This document shows positions 52,258 through 61,152 of a stretch of 64,000 bases of DNA, piece after piece. Every line of letters begins with the position of its first letter. Position 1 is the first letter of the stretch. A program made the translations under genes and the position numbers. The notes beneath the pieces were generated by a model, which worked only from the letters and a program-made list of their open reading frames with translations, had not been told where the DNA came from and did no database searches. The stretch spans positions 62,001-126,000 of the forward strand of contig NZ_VLLL01000006.1 in assembly GCF_007994225.1 (NCBI RefSeq). The letters are read 5' to 3'. The stretch is from Stackebrandtia albiflava. GTDB lineage: Bacteria > Actinomycetota > Actinomycetes > Mycobacteriales > Micromonosporaceae.

Positions 52258-52279
52258 GGGGAGGAGTGGCGGCCCCCGA
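52258..52279 (-). repeat. Dispersed repeat, GGCCGCCACTCC half (copy D, other end)
   Basis: On the minus strand it reads TCGGGGGCCGCCACTCCTCC and differs from copy A only by lacking one AGG triplet of the following run. With the box pair at 50855-50881 it forms the two ends of a single element in the same orientation, with the GC-poor island between. Confidence 0.6.
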
Positions 52280-52324
52280 CCCGGGGACGGCGCGGTCGGC
52301 ACCGGAACCCGCTCGGCTCGCCTG

Positions 52325-53812
52325 TTACTTGGTGTGTTGCGCGCCGATGCGGAAGCCGTAGTCGCGTTCGAGTCGTGCCACGGCGTCGGGGTCGCCCGAG
52401 CGCAGCGCCTCGTGGATCTCGTCGTGCGGTGTCGGGCGGGTCTCGGCGACGATCTGGGTGAAACGGAGTTCCCCGTCCGCCAGCATGACCCCCGACCAGC
52501 CGGCCGCGACCATCACACCGAGGCAGAGGAACAGGAAGCCGTCGAGTTCGAAGTCCATGAACGCCTCGACGATCCGGTAGCCGGCCACTCCCATGCCCGC
52601 GAACGTGAGCATGAAACCGATCCAGGCGAGTGTCTCCGTCGACCAGGTCACCGTCGTCACCCACTGCGCCCGCCCGTTGAGGGCGATCCACCACACCGCG
52701 TTCACCGTGTACAGGGCGGCGATGACGGCCAGTACCGGGATCTCCCACCAGTAGCCGGGCCCGAACTCCGCGATCCAGCGGATCAACGTGATGACCAGCA
52801 GTGTCGCCATGACGGTGCTGACGATCAGTCCCCGGTACAGCAGGAAGGTCCGTGACCGTGGCGGCTTGGGGTCGTCGGCCCAGTCGGGGGCCACCGGCCC
52901 CAGGTCGGGACCGTCGCCGCCGGCCTTCGGGCGGCGCAGGTGTTCCACGTCGGTCTGGAAGCGTTGACCGACGATGCGGCGTTCCAACAGGATGCGTTCC
53001 GGGTCGTCGGGGGCGGCCGGGTCGTACCAGACGTCGAAGCGGTTTCCGACGACCGGTGCCCAGCGCGGATAGTCGGGGTAGTGGAACTTGACGTCGCGGG
53101 TGCCGTCGGGTCCCGGGTACTCGACGGTGAGGGCGAACACCGGTTGCTGGTTGAGCCATTGCCGGGTGAACCGGACCCCGGTGACCTCACCCGCGACACG
53201 GACACCGTGGGCGGCGACGTGGGCGGCGATCGCCTGCCGTCGCCGTTCGTCCCGCATGCCGGCGGTGAAGCGGCGCACGCGCGTGAACGCCGTCCAGCCG
53301 ATCAGTCCCGGCATCAGGAGCGTGGCGACACCGGTCAACGCCAACGGTACGGCGTCGATCCGGTCCGCCGCCTGCCACAGCGCGATCCCGGCTCCCACCG
53401 GCCACCCGGTGGCGAAGGCGAGTCCGGCGACGCCGTAGGTGATGCCGGCCAGCGGCGTCGGGGGTTTGGCGTGCCGGCCGGAGACGGTGTTCATCCCCGC
53501 GCGGGCGTATCCGATCGACTTGATGAGCGCGGGATTCAGGTGTTCGGCGGAGCTGAAGGCGGCGAGGACGCAGGGGGTCAGCATCATCACCGGCGCGAAC
53601 CACCAGGGCATCACCGGCCACAGGGCGAATCCGGGCGCCAGTGCGGATCCGGTGAGTACCCAGCCCATGCCGGCGCCCAACGGGAACCACATGAGGGCGC
53701 TGACGACGACGCCGCGGCGGAACACGGCGTGGTGTCGTGCGCGGATGCGGGGCGCCCACGGCAGCGGAAACGTCTTCGCCCCGACCCGCGCCTGCGCGAG
53801 GGTGAACGACAT
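52325..53812 (-). CDS. Large membrane protein with a DUF3592-like exterior domain
   Basis: A 495-residue unassigned membrane protein. Two helix pairs lie at the start (about 35-80 and 120-170), then a soluble domain of about 170 residues with VRVAGEVTGVRFTRQWLNQQ and NRFDVWYDPAAPDDPERILLE, similar to DUF3592-type beta domains. A second set of helices follows (LLYRGLIVSTVMATLLVITL, IPVLAVIAALYTVNAVWWIA and later). The C-terminus is a soluble helical tail. No role can be given. ATG 53812 is the family-neutral choice. Confidence 0.75.
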   Translation of the reverse strand: MSFTLAQARVGAKTFPLPWAPRIRARHHAVFRRGVVVSALMWFPLGAGMGWVLTGSALAPGFALWPVMPWWFAPVMMLTPCVLAAFSSAEHLNPALIKSIGYARAGMNTVSGRHAKPPTPLAGITYGVAGLAFATGWPVGAGIALWQAADRIDAVPLALTGVATLLMPGLIGWTAFTRVRRFTAGMRDERRRQAIAAHVAAHGVRVAGEVTGVRFTRQWLNQQPVFALTVEYPGPDGTRDVKFHYPDYPRWAPVVGNRFDVWYDPAAPDDPERILLERRIVGQRFQTDVEHLRRPKAGGDGPDLGPVAPDWADDPKPPRSRTFLLYRGLIVSTVMATLLVITLIRWIAEFGPGYWWEIPVLAVIAALYTVNAVWWIALNGRAQWVTTVTWSTETLAWIGFMLTFAGMGVAGYRIVEAFMDFELDGFLFLCLGVMVAAGWSGVMLADGELRFTQIVAETRPTPHDEIHEALRSGDPDAVARLERDYGFRIGAQHTK

Positions 53813-53869
53813 CCGTTGAATGTAGTCAGGACGCGCAAACGTTTTGTGCGCGTGGGAGGTGGGCCGTCG

Positions 53870-53910
53870 GCGAGGTCTCGTGGCGGGACGGACCCGCCAC
53901 GAGACCTCGC
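53870..53910 (-). terminator. Terminator after clpB
   Basis: A perfect 18-bp stem (53870-53887 with 53893-53910), loop ACGGA, ends 4 bp past the clpB stop on the minus strand. Confidence 0.8.
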
Positions 53911-53913
53911 GTG

Positions 53914-56520
53914 TCAGTCCTTCGGCGTCGCGCCGCCGGTGAGTGCGAGGCCGTCGCCGGATTCGGGGACCGTGACGGTCACGGTGTCGCCGTCGTGGAT
54001 CTCGCCGGCGAGTAGGCCGCGGGCGAGCCGGTCTCCGATGGTGTTCTGCACCAGGCGGCGCAGCGGCCGGGCGCCGTAGACCGGGTCGAAGCCGCGTTCG
54101 GCGAGCCAGGTCTTGGCGTCGGGGTCGACCTCCAGTTGCAGGCGGCGGTTGGCGAGCCTGCGCCGCAGCGCGTCCAACTGGACGTCCACGATGGACGTGA
54201 GTTCTTCGCCGGTGAGCGAGTCGAAGACGACGACGTCGTCCAACCGGTTGAGGAACTCGGGTTTGAAGTGTTCCCGGACCCCGGCCAGCACCGCCTCCCG
54301 CCGGGATTCCGGCGACAGGGTCGGGTCGGCGATCGCCGCCGAACCGAGGTTCGACGTGAGGATCAGGATGGTGTTGCGGAAGTCGACCGTCCTGCCCTGC
54401 CCGTCGGTGAGCCGTCCGTCGTCGAGCACCTGGAGCAGCGTGTCGAACACCCCCGGGTGCGCCTTCTCGACCTCGTCGAGCAGTACGACGCTGTACGGGC
54501 GACGCCGTACCGCCTCGGTGAGCTGCCCGCCCTCCTCGTAGCCGACGTAACCGGGGGGCGCGCCGACGAGCCTGGCCACCGAGTGGCGCTCGGAGTACTC
54601 GCTCATGTCGATGCGGACCATGGCGCGTTCGTCGTCGAACAGGAAGGCGGCGAGCGCCTTGGCGAGTTCGGTCTTGCCGACGCCGGTGGGGCCGCAGAAC
54701 AGGAAGGACCCGGTGGGCCGGTTCTCGTCACTGATCCCGGCGCGTGCCCTGCGCACCGCGTCCGACACCGCCGACACCGCGGTGGCCTGGCCGATGACCC
54801 GGCGGCCCAGTTCCTCCTCCATGCGCAGCAGTTTGGCGGTCTCGGCCTCCAGCATGCGGCCGGCGGGGATGCCGGTCCACGAGGAGACGACCTCAGCGAT
54901 GTCGTCGCTCTCGACCTCCTCCTTCAGCATCGCGCCGGACGCCTGGAGTTTCGTCAGGTCGGCCTCCGCCGCGGTGAGTTGCCGTTCCAGCTCGGGGATG
55001 CGGCCGTACCGCAGTTCGGAGGCGGTGGCGAGGTCGGCGTCGCGTTCTGCGCGGTCGGCCTGGCCGCGCAGTTGTTCCAGTTCCTCCTTGATGGCCGAGA
55101 TGGCGGAGATGCGTTCCTTCTCGGTGTTCCAGCGTTGCGAGACGGCGGTCAGTTCCTCGCGGCGGTCGGCCAGTTCGCGGCGGAGCCGTTCGAGGCGTTC
55201 GGCGGAGGCCGGGTCGGCCTCCTTCGCCAGCGCCATCTCCTCGATCTCCAGGCGTTTCACTGCCCGTTCGATCTCGTCGACCTCGACGGGCCGGGAGTCG
55301 ATCTCCATGCGCAACCGGGAGGCGGCCTCGTCGATGAGGTCGATCGCCTTGTCCGGCAGGAAGCGGTCGGTGATGTAGCGGTCGGACAGTGACGCGGCGG
55401 CGACCAGCGCGCCGTCGGTGATGCGGACGCCGTGGTGGACCTCGTAGCGTTCCTTGAGGCCGCGGAGGATGCCGACGGTGTCGGCGATCGAGGGTTCCCC
55501 GATCAGGACGGGCTGGAACCGGCGTTCCAGTGCCGGGTCCTTCTCGATGTGTTGGCGGTACTCGTCGAGGGTGGTGGCGCCGACCATCCGCAGCTCGCCG
55601 CGCGCCAGCATCGGCTTGAGCATGTTCGAGGCGTCCATGGAGCCCTCGCCCTTGCCCGCGCCGACCATGGTGTGGAGTTCGTCGAGGAAGGTGATGATCT
55701 GGCCGTCGGAGCCCTTGATCTCCTCCAGTACCGACTTGAGCCGTTCCTCGAACTGGCCGCGGTACTGGGCGCCGGCGACCATGGCGCCGAGGTCGAGTGA
55801 GACGACGCGCCGGCCGCGCAGCGACTCCGGGATGTCCCCGGCGACGATGCGTTGCGCGAGCCCCTCGGCGATGGCGGTCTTGCCGACGCCGGGCTCCCCG
55901 ATGAGCACGGGGTTGTTCTTGGTGCGGCGGGACAGTACCTGTATGACGCGGCGGATCTCGGTGTCGCGGCCGATGACCGGGTCGACCTTGCCGTCGCGGG
56001 CGGCGGCGGTCAGGTCGATGCCGTACTTCTCCAGGGCCTTGTAACCGCCCTCTGGGTCGGCGCTGGTGACCTTGCGGTCGCCGCCGCGGATCTGCGGGAA
56101 CGCCGCCACGAGGGACTGTTCGGTGGCGCCGGCCTTGCCGAGGGCGTCGCCGCAGGCGCCGCCGACCTGGGCGAGCCCGGCGAGCAGGTGTTCGGTGGAG
56201 ACGTACTCGTCGCCGCCGGAGGTGGCGAGGCGGTCGGCGGCGTTGATGGCGTTGAGCAGTTCCCGGGCCATCGAGGGTTCGGCCATGGAGGAGCCGCGGG
56301 CGCTGGGGAGGCCGCGCAGGCCGGTCTCGGCGGTGACGAGGAGGGCGTCGGGGTCCGCGCCGACGGCGCGGAGCAGTGCGGGGGCGGTGGAGCCGGCGGT
56401 GGTGAGCAGGGCTCGCAGCAGGTGCCAGGACTCGACGGTGGCGTGCCCGGACTGGGCGGCGTCGGTGGCCGCCGTCGAGATGACCTCCCGGCTCTTGGTC
56501 GTCAGTCTTTCGACGTTCAA
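53914..56520 (-). CDS. clpB: ATP-dependent disaggregase ClpB
   Basis: An 868-residue hexameric AAA+ disaggregase that works with DnaK. Order: Clp N domain ([20 protein letters not shown]), NBD1 with Walker A GEPGVGKT (208-215), the coiled-coil middle domain ([15 protein letters not shown] region), and NBD2 with GPTGVGKT and the [16 protein letters not shown] block. The start is TTG 56520, preceded by GGGAGA; an upstream ATG in frame is absent. The promoter region carries a HAIR-like operator. Confidence 0.98.
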   Translation of the reverse strand: MNVERLTTKSREVISTAATDAAQSGHATVESWHLLRALLTTAGSTAPALLRAVGADPDALLVTAETGLRGLPSARGSSMAEPSMARELLNAINAADRLATSGGDEYVSTEHLLAGLAQVGGACGDALGKAGATEQSLVAAFPQIRGGDRKVTSADPEGGYKALEKYGIDLTAAARDGKVDPVIGRDTEIRRVIQVLSRRTKNNPVLIGEPGVGKTAIAEGLAQRIVAGDIPESLRGRRVVSLDLGAMVAGAQYRGQFEERLKSVLEEIKGSDGQIITFLDELHTMVGAGKGEGSMDASNMLKPMLARGELRMVGATTLDEYRQHIEKDPALERRFQPVLIGEPSIADTVGILRGLKERYEVHHGVRITDGALVAAASLSDRYITDRFLPDKAIDLIDEAASRLRMEIDSRPVEVDEIERAVKRLEIEEMALAKEADPASAERLERLRRELADRREELTAVSQRWNTEKERISAISAIKEELEQLRGQADRAERDADLATASELRYGRIPELERQLTAAEADLTKLQASGAMLKEEVESDDIAEVVSSWTGIPAGRMLEAETAKLLRMEEELGRRVIGQATAVSAVSDAVRRARAGISDENRPTGSFLFCGPTGVGKTELAKALAAFLFDDERAMVRIDMSEYSERHSVARLVGAPPGYVGYEEGGQLTEAVRRRPYSVVLLDEVEKAHPGVFDTLLQVLDDGRLTDGQGRTVDFRNTILILTSNLGSAAIADPTLSPESRREAVLAGVREHFKPEFLNRLDDVVVFDSLTGEELTSIVDVQLDALRRRLANRRLQLEVDPDAKTWLAERGFDPVYGARPLRRLVQNTIGDRLARGLLAGEIHDGDTVTVTVPESGDGLALTGGATPKD

Positions 56521-56560
56521 CGTGTCTCCCGTTCAAGGCGCGTGCGGAGTCGGTTCGAGA

Positions 56561-56581
56561 GTTGAGTCTAGTCGGCTCAAG
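56561..56581. promoter_or_regulatory. HAIR-like operator (HspR site) upstream of clpB
   Basis: GTTGAGT-N7-GCTCAAG matches the HAIR consensus CTTGAGT-N7-ACTCAAG at 12 of 14 defined bases with the exact 7-bp spacing. HspR binds such sites upstream of dnaK and clpB in actinobacteria. Confidence 0.75.
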
Positions 56582-56668
56582 GTTGATCGGCCAGTCGGAA
56601 TCCGGGCGCGGCGTGCCGTGTCGTCCGGACGACCCACCGGGCGGCGGACGGTCTATATCGTCGTGTGC

Positions 56669-57427
56669 ATGTCCATGAATCCGATCGCGCTCGTGACCGG
56701 AGCCGGCGGCGGAATCGGCCGGGTCACCGCGATCCGGTTGTCCCGCGCGGGTTACCGCGTGGCGTTGACCGCCCGCGACCCCGACCGGCTGGAGCGGGCC
56801 GCCGCCGAATGCCCCGGTCCCACCCTCGTCCTTCCCGTCGACCTGACCGCGCCGGGAGCGGTGGAGTCGGTGTTCGCCGACACCGAGGACGAGTGGGGGA
56901 CGGTCGGGGTGCTCGTCCTCGGGGCCGGCACCGCCACCTCCTCCCCGGTCACCCGCATCACCGACGAGGAGTGGCGGCGACAGCTCGACGTGAACCTGAC
57001 CGCGCCGTTCCGGTGCGTGCGGCGTGCCGTCCCCGGGATGCGGGCCGCCGGTCACGGCCGGATCGTCGCGGTCGCGTCGGTCGCGGCCAAACGGGGGGAC
57101 CCCTACGTCACGGCGTACTCCGCCGCGAAACACGGCCTGCTCGGAATGGTGCGGTCGGTCGCGGCCGAGCTCGCCGGTACCGGGATCACCGTCAACGCGG
57201 TCTGCCCGGGATACGTGGACACCCCGATGACCGAGGAGTCGGTCGCCAACATCGCCGCCCGGACGGGTAAGACGCCGGACGAGGCCCGGCGGCTCCTCGC
57301 CGGTAAGCAGCCGATCGGGCGGCTCATCACGCCCGAGGAGGTCGCGGCGGCCGTCCAGTTCTGTATCGACAGCCCCGGCGTCACGGGGCAGGGTCTCAAC
57401 ATCGACGGTGGAGCGGTGCAGTCGTGA
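56669..57427 (+). CDS. Short-chain dehydrogenase/reductase
   Basis: A 252-residue NAD(P)-dependent oxidoreductase with the classical SDR marks: TGAGGGIGRVTAIRL (cofactor loop), NLTAPFRCVRRAVPGM, VASVAAKRG with the Ser, YSAAK with Tyr and Lys, and PGYVDTPMTEE. It resembles acetoacetyl-CoA or 3-hydroxyacyl-CoA reductases. ATG 56669 is used; ATG 56675 and GTG 56663 are in frame. TATATC (56654-56659) may be the -10 box. It overlaps the RidA gene by 4 bp. Confidence 0.9.
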   Translation: MSMNPIALVTGAGGGIGRVTAIRLSRAGYRVALTARDPDRLERAAAECPGPTLVLPVDLTAPGAVESVFADTEDEWGTVGVLVLGAGTATSSPVTRITDEEWRRQLDVNLTAPFRCVRRAVPGMRAAGHGRIVAVASVAAKRGDPYVTAYSAAKHGLLGMVRSVAAELAGTGITVNAVCPGYVDTPMTEESVANIAARTGKTPDEARRLLAGKQPIGRLITPEEVAAAVQFCIDSPGVTGQGLNIDGGAVQS

Positions 57428-57834
57428 ACCGATACGTGAATCCCCCCGAACTGGCCGCCCCCTCGGGGTTCTCGCACGCGGTGATCGCGCCGCCGGGCCG
57501 CACGGTGTACCTGGCGGGGCAGACGGCGGCCGACGCCCGTGGCCGGATCGTGGGCGGCGGTGAGTCACCGGACGTGGTGACGCAGTTCGCGCAGTGCCTG
57601 TCCAACCTGTTGACCGCGCTGGCGGCGGCCGGGGGCAGGGCCGAGCACCTGGTGAGCATGCGCATCTACCTGGTGGACGTACCGGCCTACCGTGCCCGGG
57701 CGCGGGAGATCGGCGCGGTCTGGCGGCAGCTCGCGGGCGATCGTTATCCGGCGGCGGCCGGGATCGGCGTCGCCAGGTTGTGGGACGACGACGCGATAGT
57801 GGAGATCGAGGGCGTCGCGGTCATACCCGGCTGA
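57424..57834 (+). CDS. RidA family enamine/imine deaminase
   Basis: A 136-residue RidA-type trimer that hydrolyses reactive enamine or imine intermediates to ketones and ammonia. Family features: VIAPPGRTVYLAGQTAADARG, FAQCLSNLLTALAAAGGRAEHL, MRIYLVDV and AGIGVARLWDDDAIVEIEGVAV. The catalytic Arg of the canonical form is in the position of the RLWDDD segment. GTG 57424 overlaps the SDR stop, so they are co-translated and probably act in the same pathway. Confidence 0.9.
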   Translation: MNRYVNPPELAAPSGFSHAVIAPPGRTVYLAGQTAADARGRIVGGGESPDVVTQFAQCLSNLLTALAAAGGRAEHLVSMRIYLVDVPAYRARAREIGAVWRQLAGDRYPAAAGIGVARLWDDDAIVEIEGVAVIPG

Positions 57835-57846
57835 CGTGCGCGGCCG

Positions 57847-58623
57847 TCACGCGAGGAGGCGGGCGGCGGCCTCGGCGGCCGGCGCGGCGAGTCTGCGGCG
57901 CAACCGGCCGAAGAGCCGTTGGGCGTGGTGGCCGGGCCAGTCGGCGGGCAGCAGTTCGGTGGGGAGTCCGGGGTCGAGGTAGGGCAGCCGGCGCCAGTCG
58001 GTCACCGCCGAGACCCATCCCGCCAGCGGCGCGGCGTCGAGGGTGCCGGTGTGCCGGTCGAGGAATTCGCGGTACATCCCGGCGATGCGCGGGAGGTCCC
58101 ACCAGGTCGCGACGGCCTCGGGAAGCGGCAGGTCGCCGTGGTAGTCGGACGTGAACAGTGAGACGTAGCGGCCGAGCGCGATGCGGCGGAGCATCGCGGC
58201 GGCGGCGGGCAGGGTGTGGGCGGGCGCGATCCACACTCCGGGGGCCGCCTGTCCGAAGCCCAGCCAGGTGAGTCTGCCCCGCAGAACGTGTCGTTTGGCG
58301 CGCATCGACTCCGGTATCGAGAACACGCACAGCACCCAGCCGTCGCCGGAGCGGCCGGCGGTGGGCCGGAAGATGCGGCGGTCGCCCTCGTCGAGCAGTT
58401 CCCGGCCGGGTTCGGTCAGGGAGTACCCGGCGGCTCCCGCCACCCGGGTGGCCTGCAACATGCCGCGTCGTTTGAGGCGTGACACGGCGGCTCGCACCGC
58501 CTGTTCGTCGACGTCGAGTTCGGCGAGGAGCCGCACCAGCCCGGCCACCGGCAGCGCACCGCCGGCCTGCCGGGCGTACAGCCCGTAGACGGTGACTATC
58601 AGGGAGCGGGGGGTGGCGGACAT
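57847..58623 (-). CDS. PaaX family transcriptional repressor
   Basis: A 258-residue regulator: TPRSLIVTVYGLYARQAGGA, VRLLAELDVDEQAVRAAVSR (winged HTH), RLKRRGMLQATRVAGAAGYSL and a C-terminal effector part. PaaX proteins sense aryl-CoA thioesters such as phenylacetyl-CoA. ATG 58623 is the usual N-terminus; AAAGG lies 9 bp upstream. It converges on the RidA gene and is divergent from the CoA-ligase gene across 234 bp, so it probably represses this cluster. Confidence 0.9.
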   Translation of the reverse strand: MSATPRSLIVTVYGLYARQAGGALPVAGLVRLLAELDVDEQAVRAAVSRLKRRGMLQATRVAGAAGYSLTEPGRELLDEGDRRIFRPTAGRSGDGWVLCVFSIPESMRAKRHVLRGRLTWLGFGQAAPGVWIAPAHTLPAAAAMLRRIALGRYVSLFTSDYHGDLPLPEAVATWWDLPRIAGMYREFLDRHTGTLDAAPLAGWVSAVTDWRRLPYLDPGLPTELLPADWPGHHAQRLFGRLRRRLAAPAAEAAARLLA

Positions 58624-58857
58624 GACCGGGCCTTTCTTCGGCGAACTGAACGATAGCCGGTCTGATGGCGATATCTTGACGCACGTCACGGTTACGGAAT
58701 ACCGTCGTATGGGGAGGAAGTCACCGCGGGTCGGTACGCGCCGTGCGGATTCGCGGCCGGTGACGGACGAGTGTCCGCGACGCGGTGGAACGGCCGGGAC
58801 GTGCCGCCGCGGGGTCCGTGTGCCGGACACGTCGTCAACTCCGAAAGGCTTGTGACC
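58624..58857. promoter_or_regulatory. Divergent promoter region paaX / aryl-CoA ligase
   Basis: It contains TTGACG (about 58676) and, 18 bp on, AATACCGT, giving a possible rightward promoter. ACGGT-N8-ACCGT overlaps this promoter and may be the repressor site. No gene is seen. Confidence 0.45.
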
Positions 58858-60459
58858 ATGGCAGCGTCGCCCGTTCTCAGCCCGTCCGCTCATATCGATA
58901 CATTTACTCGCGATAATCTCCCCGATCCGGCCGACTGGCCGGACCTGGGCTGCGACCTGCCCGGCCTGCGTTATCCCCAGCGGCTCAACTGCGCCGACGT
59001 CCTGCTGGACGAGACGATCGCCCGGTTCGGCGGCGACCGGCGGTGCCTGATCACCGACACCTCCGAGTGGACCTACGCCGAACTCGCCGACCGGTCGGCG
59101 AGGATCGCCGACGTCCTGACCCGGGACGCCGGACTCGTCCCCGGCAACCGGGTGTTGTTGCGGGGACCGAACAACCCGATGATGGTGGCGTGCTGGTTCG
59201 CCGTCCTCAAGGCGGGCGGCGTGGTCGTCACAACCATGCCGTTGCTCAAGGCGGGCGAGCTGCGCACCATCGGGGAGATCGCCCACATCGATCTGTCACT
59301 TGTGGATGACCGTTTCGCGGACGAGCTGGTCGAGGCGGACGTCTCCCCCGTCATGACCTTCGGCGAACTCACCTCCCGCGCCGAGGGCCGGCCCGCCGAC
59401 CACCGCTCCGTCCCGACCGCCGCCGACGACGTCGCCCTGCTCGCGTTCACCAGCGGCACCACCGGGCGGCCCAAGGCCACCATGCACTTCCACCGCGACG
59501 TCCTCGCCAACGCCGACACCTTCTCGCGGCACGTGCTGCGGCCCCGCGCCGACGACGTGTTCGGCTGCTCCCCACCGCTGGGCTTCACCTTCGGGCTCGG
59601 CATGGAGGTCGTCTTCCCGATGCGGGCCGGTGCCGCGTCACTGTTGCTGGAGAAGGGCACCCCGGACCTGCTGCTGCCCGCGTTGGCCGCCCACCGGGTG
59701 AGCGTCATGGCCACCGCGCCGACCGCGTACCGGGCGATGCTGGGGGCCCTCGCCCTCGACGGCTCCACGGACCTGTCCCGGTTGCGGCGCTGTGTGTCGG
59801 CGGGCGAACCGCTGCCCGCCGCCACCTGGCACGACTGGCGGGAGGCGACCGGTTGCCGGCTCATCGACGGCATCGGCGCCACCGAACTGCTCCACATCTT
59901 CATCTCCGCGGCCGACGACGACATCCGGCCGGGCTCCACCGGGCGACCGGTGCCCGGATACCGGGCCGCCGTACTCGACGACGACGGCCGGGAGCTCCCC
60001 GCCGGGGAACTGGGCCGCCTGGCGGTGCGGGGACCGACCGGTTGCCGTTACCTGTCCGACCCCCGGCAACGCGACTACGTCCGCGACGGCTGGAACATCA
60101 CCGGCGACATCTACCGCACCGACGAGGACGGCTACTTCTGGTACCACTCCCGCAGCGACGACATGATCATCTCCGCCGGATTCAACATCTCCGGCACCGA
60201 GGTGGAGTGGGCGCTGCTGGGGCATCCGGGCATCGCCGACTGCGCCGTCGTGGGCGTCGCCGATCCGGTGCGGACCATGACGGTCAAGGCGTACGTGGTT
60301 CCCCGGCCGGGTCATGAACTGACCGCCGAGGACGTCGTAGGGCACTGCCGTGACCGGATCGCCAGTTACAAGCGGCCACGTGAGGTGGAGTTCGTGGAGT
60401 CGCTGCCGCGCACCTCGACCGGCAAGGTGCAGCGGTACCGGTTGCGCGCGGCGGAGTGA
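58858..60459 (+). CDS. AMP-dependent aryl-CoA ligase, 2-aminobenzoate-CoA ligase type
   Basis: A 533-residue adenylate-forming enzyme that makes an aryl-CoA from an aromatic acid, ATP and CoA. The N-terminus (AHIDTFTRDNLPDPADWPDL, then YPQRLNCADVLLDE) is the pattern of benzoate/2-aminobenzoate-CoA ligases. The ATP loop is LAFTSGTTGRPKATMH. GWNITGDIYRTDEDGYFWYH has the ribose-binding Asp, and RTSTGKVQRYRL near the end has the catalytic Lys. ATG 58858 has GAAAGG 10 bp upstream. Divergent from paaX. Confidence 0.88.
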   Translation: MAASPVLSPSAHIDTFTRDNLPDPADWPDLGCDLPGLRYPQRLNCADVLLDETIARFGGDRRCLITDTSEWTYAELADRSARIADVLTRDAGLVPGNRVLLRGPNNPMMVACWFAVLKAGGVVVTTMPLLKAGELRTIGEIAHIDLSLVDDRFADELVEADVSPVMTFGELTSRAEGRPADHRSVPTAADDVALLAFTSGTTGRPKATMHFHRDVLANADTFSRHVLRPRADDVFGCSPPLGFTFGLGMEVVFPMRAGAASLLLEKGTPDLLLPALAAHRVSVMATAPTAYRAMLGALALDGSTDLSRLRRCVSAGEPLPAATWHDWREATGCRLIDGIGATELLHIFISAADDDIRPGSTGRPVPGYRAAVLDDDGRELPAGELGRLAVRGPTGCRYLSDPRQRDYVRDGWNITGDIYRTDEDGYFWYHSRSDDMIISAGFNISGTEVEWALLGHPGIADCAVVGVADPVRTMTVKAYVVPRPGHELTAEDVVGHCRDRIASYKRPREVEFVESLPRTSTGKVQRYRLRAAE

Positions 60460-60472
60460 CCCGCGCGGCCGG

Positions 60473-61045
60473 TCAGTACCACCACCACAGGAACCGTTGC
60501 CGCCGCCGTATCGTCAGCGACGATCCCTTGATCTCGCCGGTCACCACGAACCGCACCCCGCGACGGTCACCGGTGAACGGCACCTTGTTCGTCGCCGACG
60601 ACGCCCGAAGCGACACCGACTCCTCCGCCCACGCGTCCGGGGGAAGGACCAGGACGATGCTGGAACCCTTGGTGTTCAACTCCACGTCGACCTGCCGGTG
60701 CCCGATGACCGCCTCGGTGAAGTCGAGTTTCATCGAGGAGGAACGCGGCTTCAACCGCAACCGGCGCGGCACGAGCCAACGGCCGTTGCGGGTCATCGAC
60801 GAGCCGCGTGGGGCGAGCAGCTCGTCGTCGCCGGCCGTCGTCTCTCCGGCCGCCGTCGCCGGCAGGTCGGCCAGCAGGGGCTTCAGATCGCCGAACGTCC
60901 GGGCCTCGTACACCGCGCTGCTGCGCGCCGCGAACTCGTCGAGGTCCAGCCGGCCCTCGGCGGTGCAGGCCTGCAGGTGCGCCACCACGCGTTCCCGGTC
61001 TTCGTGTGAGAGCCGAAGCCGGGCCGATTCCATCTCACCTGACAT
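60473..61045 (-). CDS. DUF1707 domain protein
   Basis: A 190-residue protein. The N-terminal SHOCT-like DUF1707 domain reads LRLSHEDRERVVAHLQACTA, EGRLDLDEFAARSSAVYEAR and FGDLKPLLADLP. The second half (KPRSSSMKLDFTEAVIGHRQ, VDVELNTKGSSIVLVLPPDA) resembles the beta-solenoid region of LiaF/DUF4097-like stress proteins. The end is RRRQRFLWWWY. No membrane helix is visible. ATG 61033 may be the true start, because TAGATA lies 19 bp upstream of it and too near to ATG 61045. Confidence 0.82.
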   Translation of the reverse strand: MSGEMESARLRLSHEDRERVVAHLQACTAEGRLDLDEFAARSSAVYEARTFGDLKPLLADLPATAAGETTAGDDELLAPRGSSMTRNGRWLVPRRLRLKPRSSSMKLDFTEAVIGHRQVDVELNTKGSSIVLVLPPDAWAEESVSLRASSATNKVPFTGDRRGVRFVVTGEIKGSSLTIRRRQRFLWWWY

Positions 61046-61152
61046 GTATCTACTCTGCCATCCCCTCGGCCGCCCGGCATCGGCGGCGAAGGCGGACGCG
61101 ATCCGTGGGGTCGGCACCCGGTGTCCCGGGCGCCGACCGGTGACGTGTCGGT

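Noticed and set aside
54893-57568. 891-codon frame on the minus strand
   Set aside because: An off-frame reading of clpB extended over the SDR gene; Arg/His/Pro-rich throughout.
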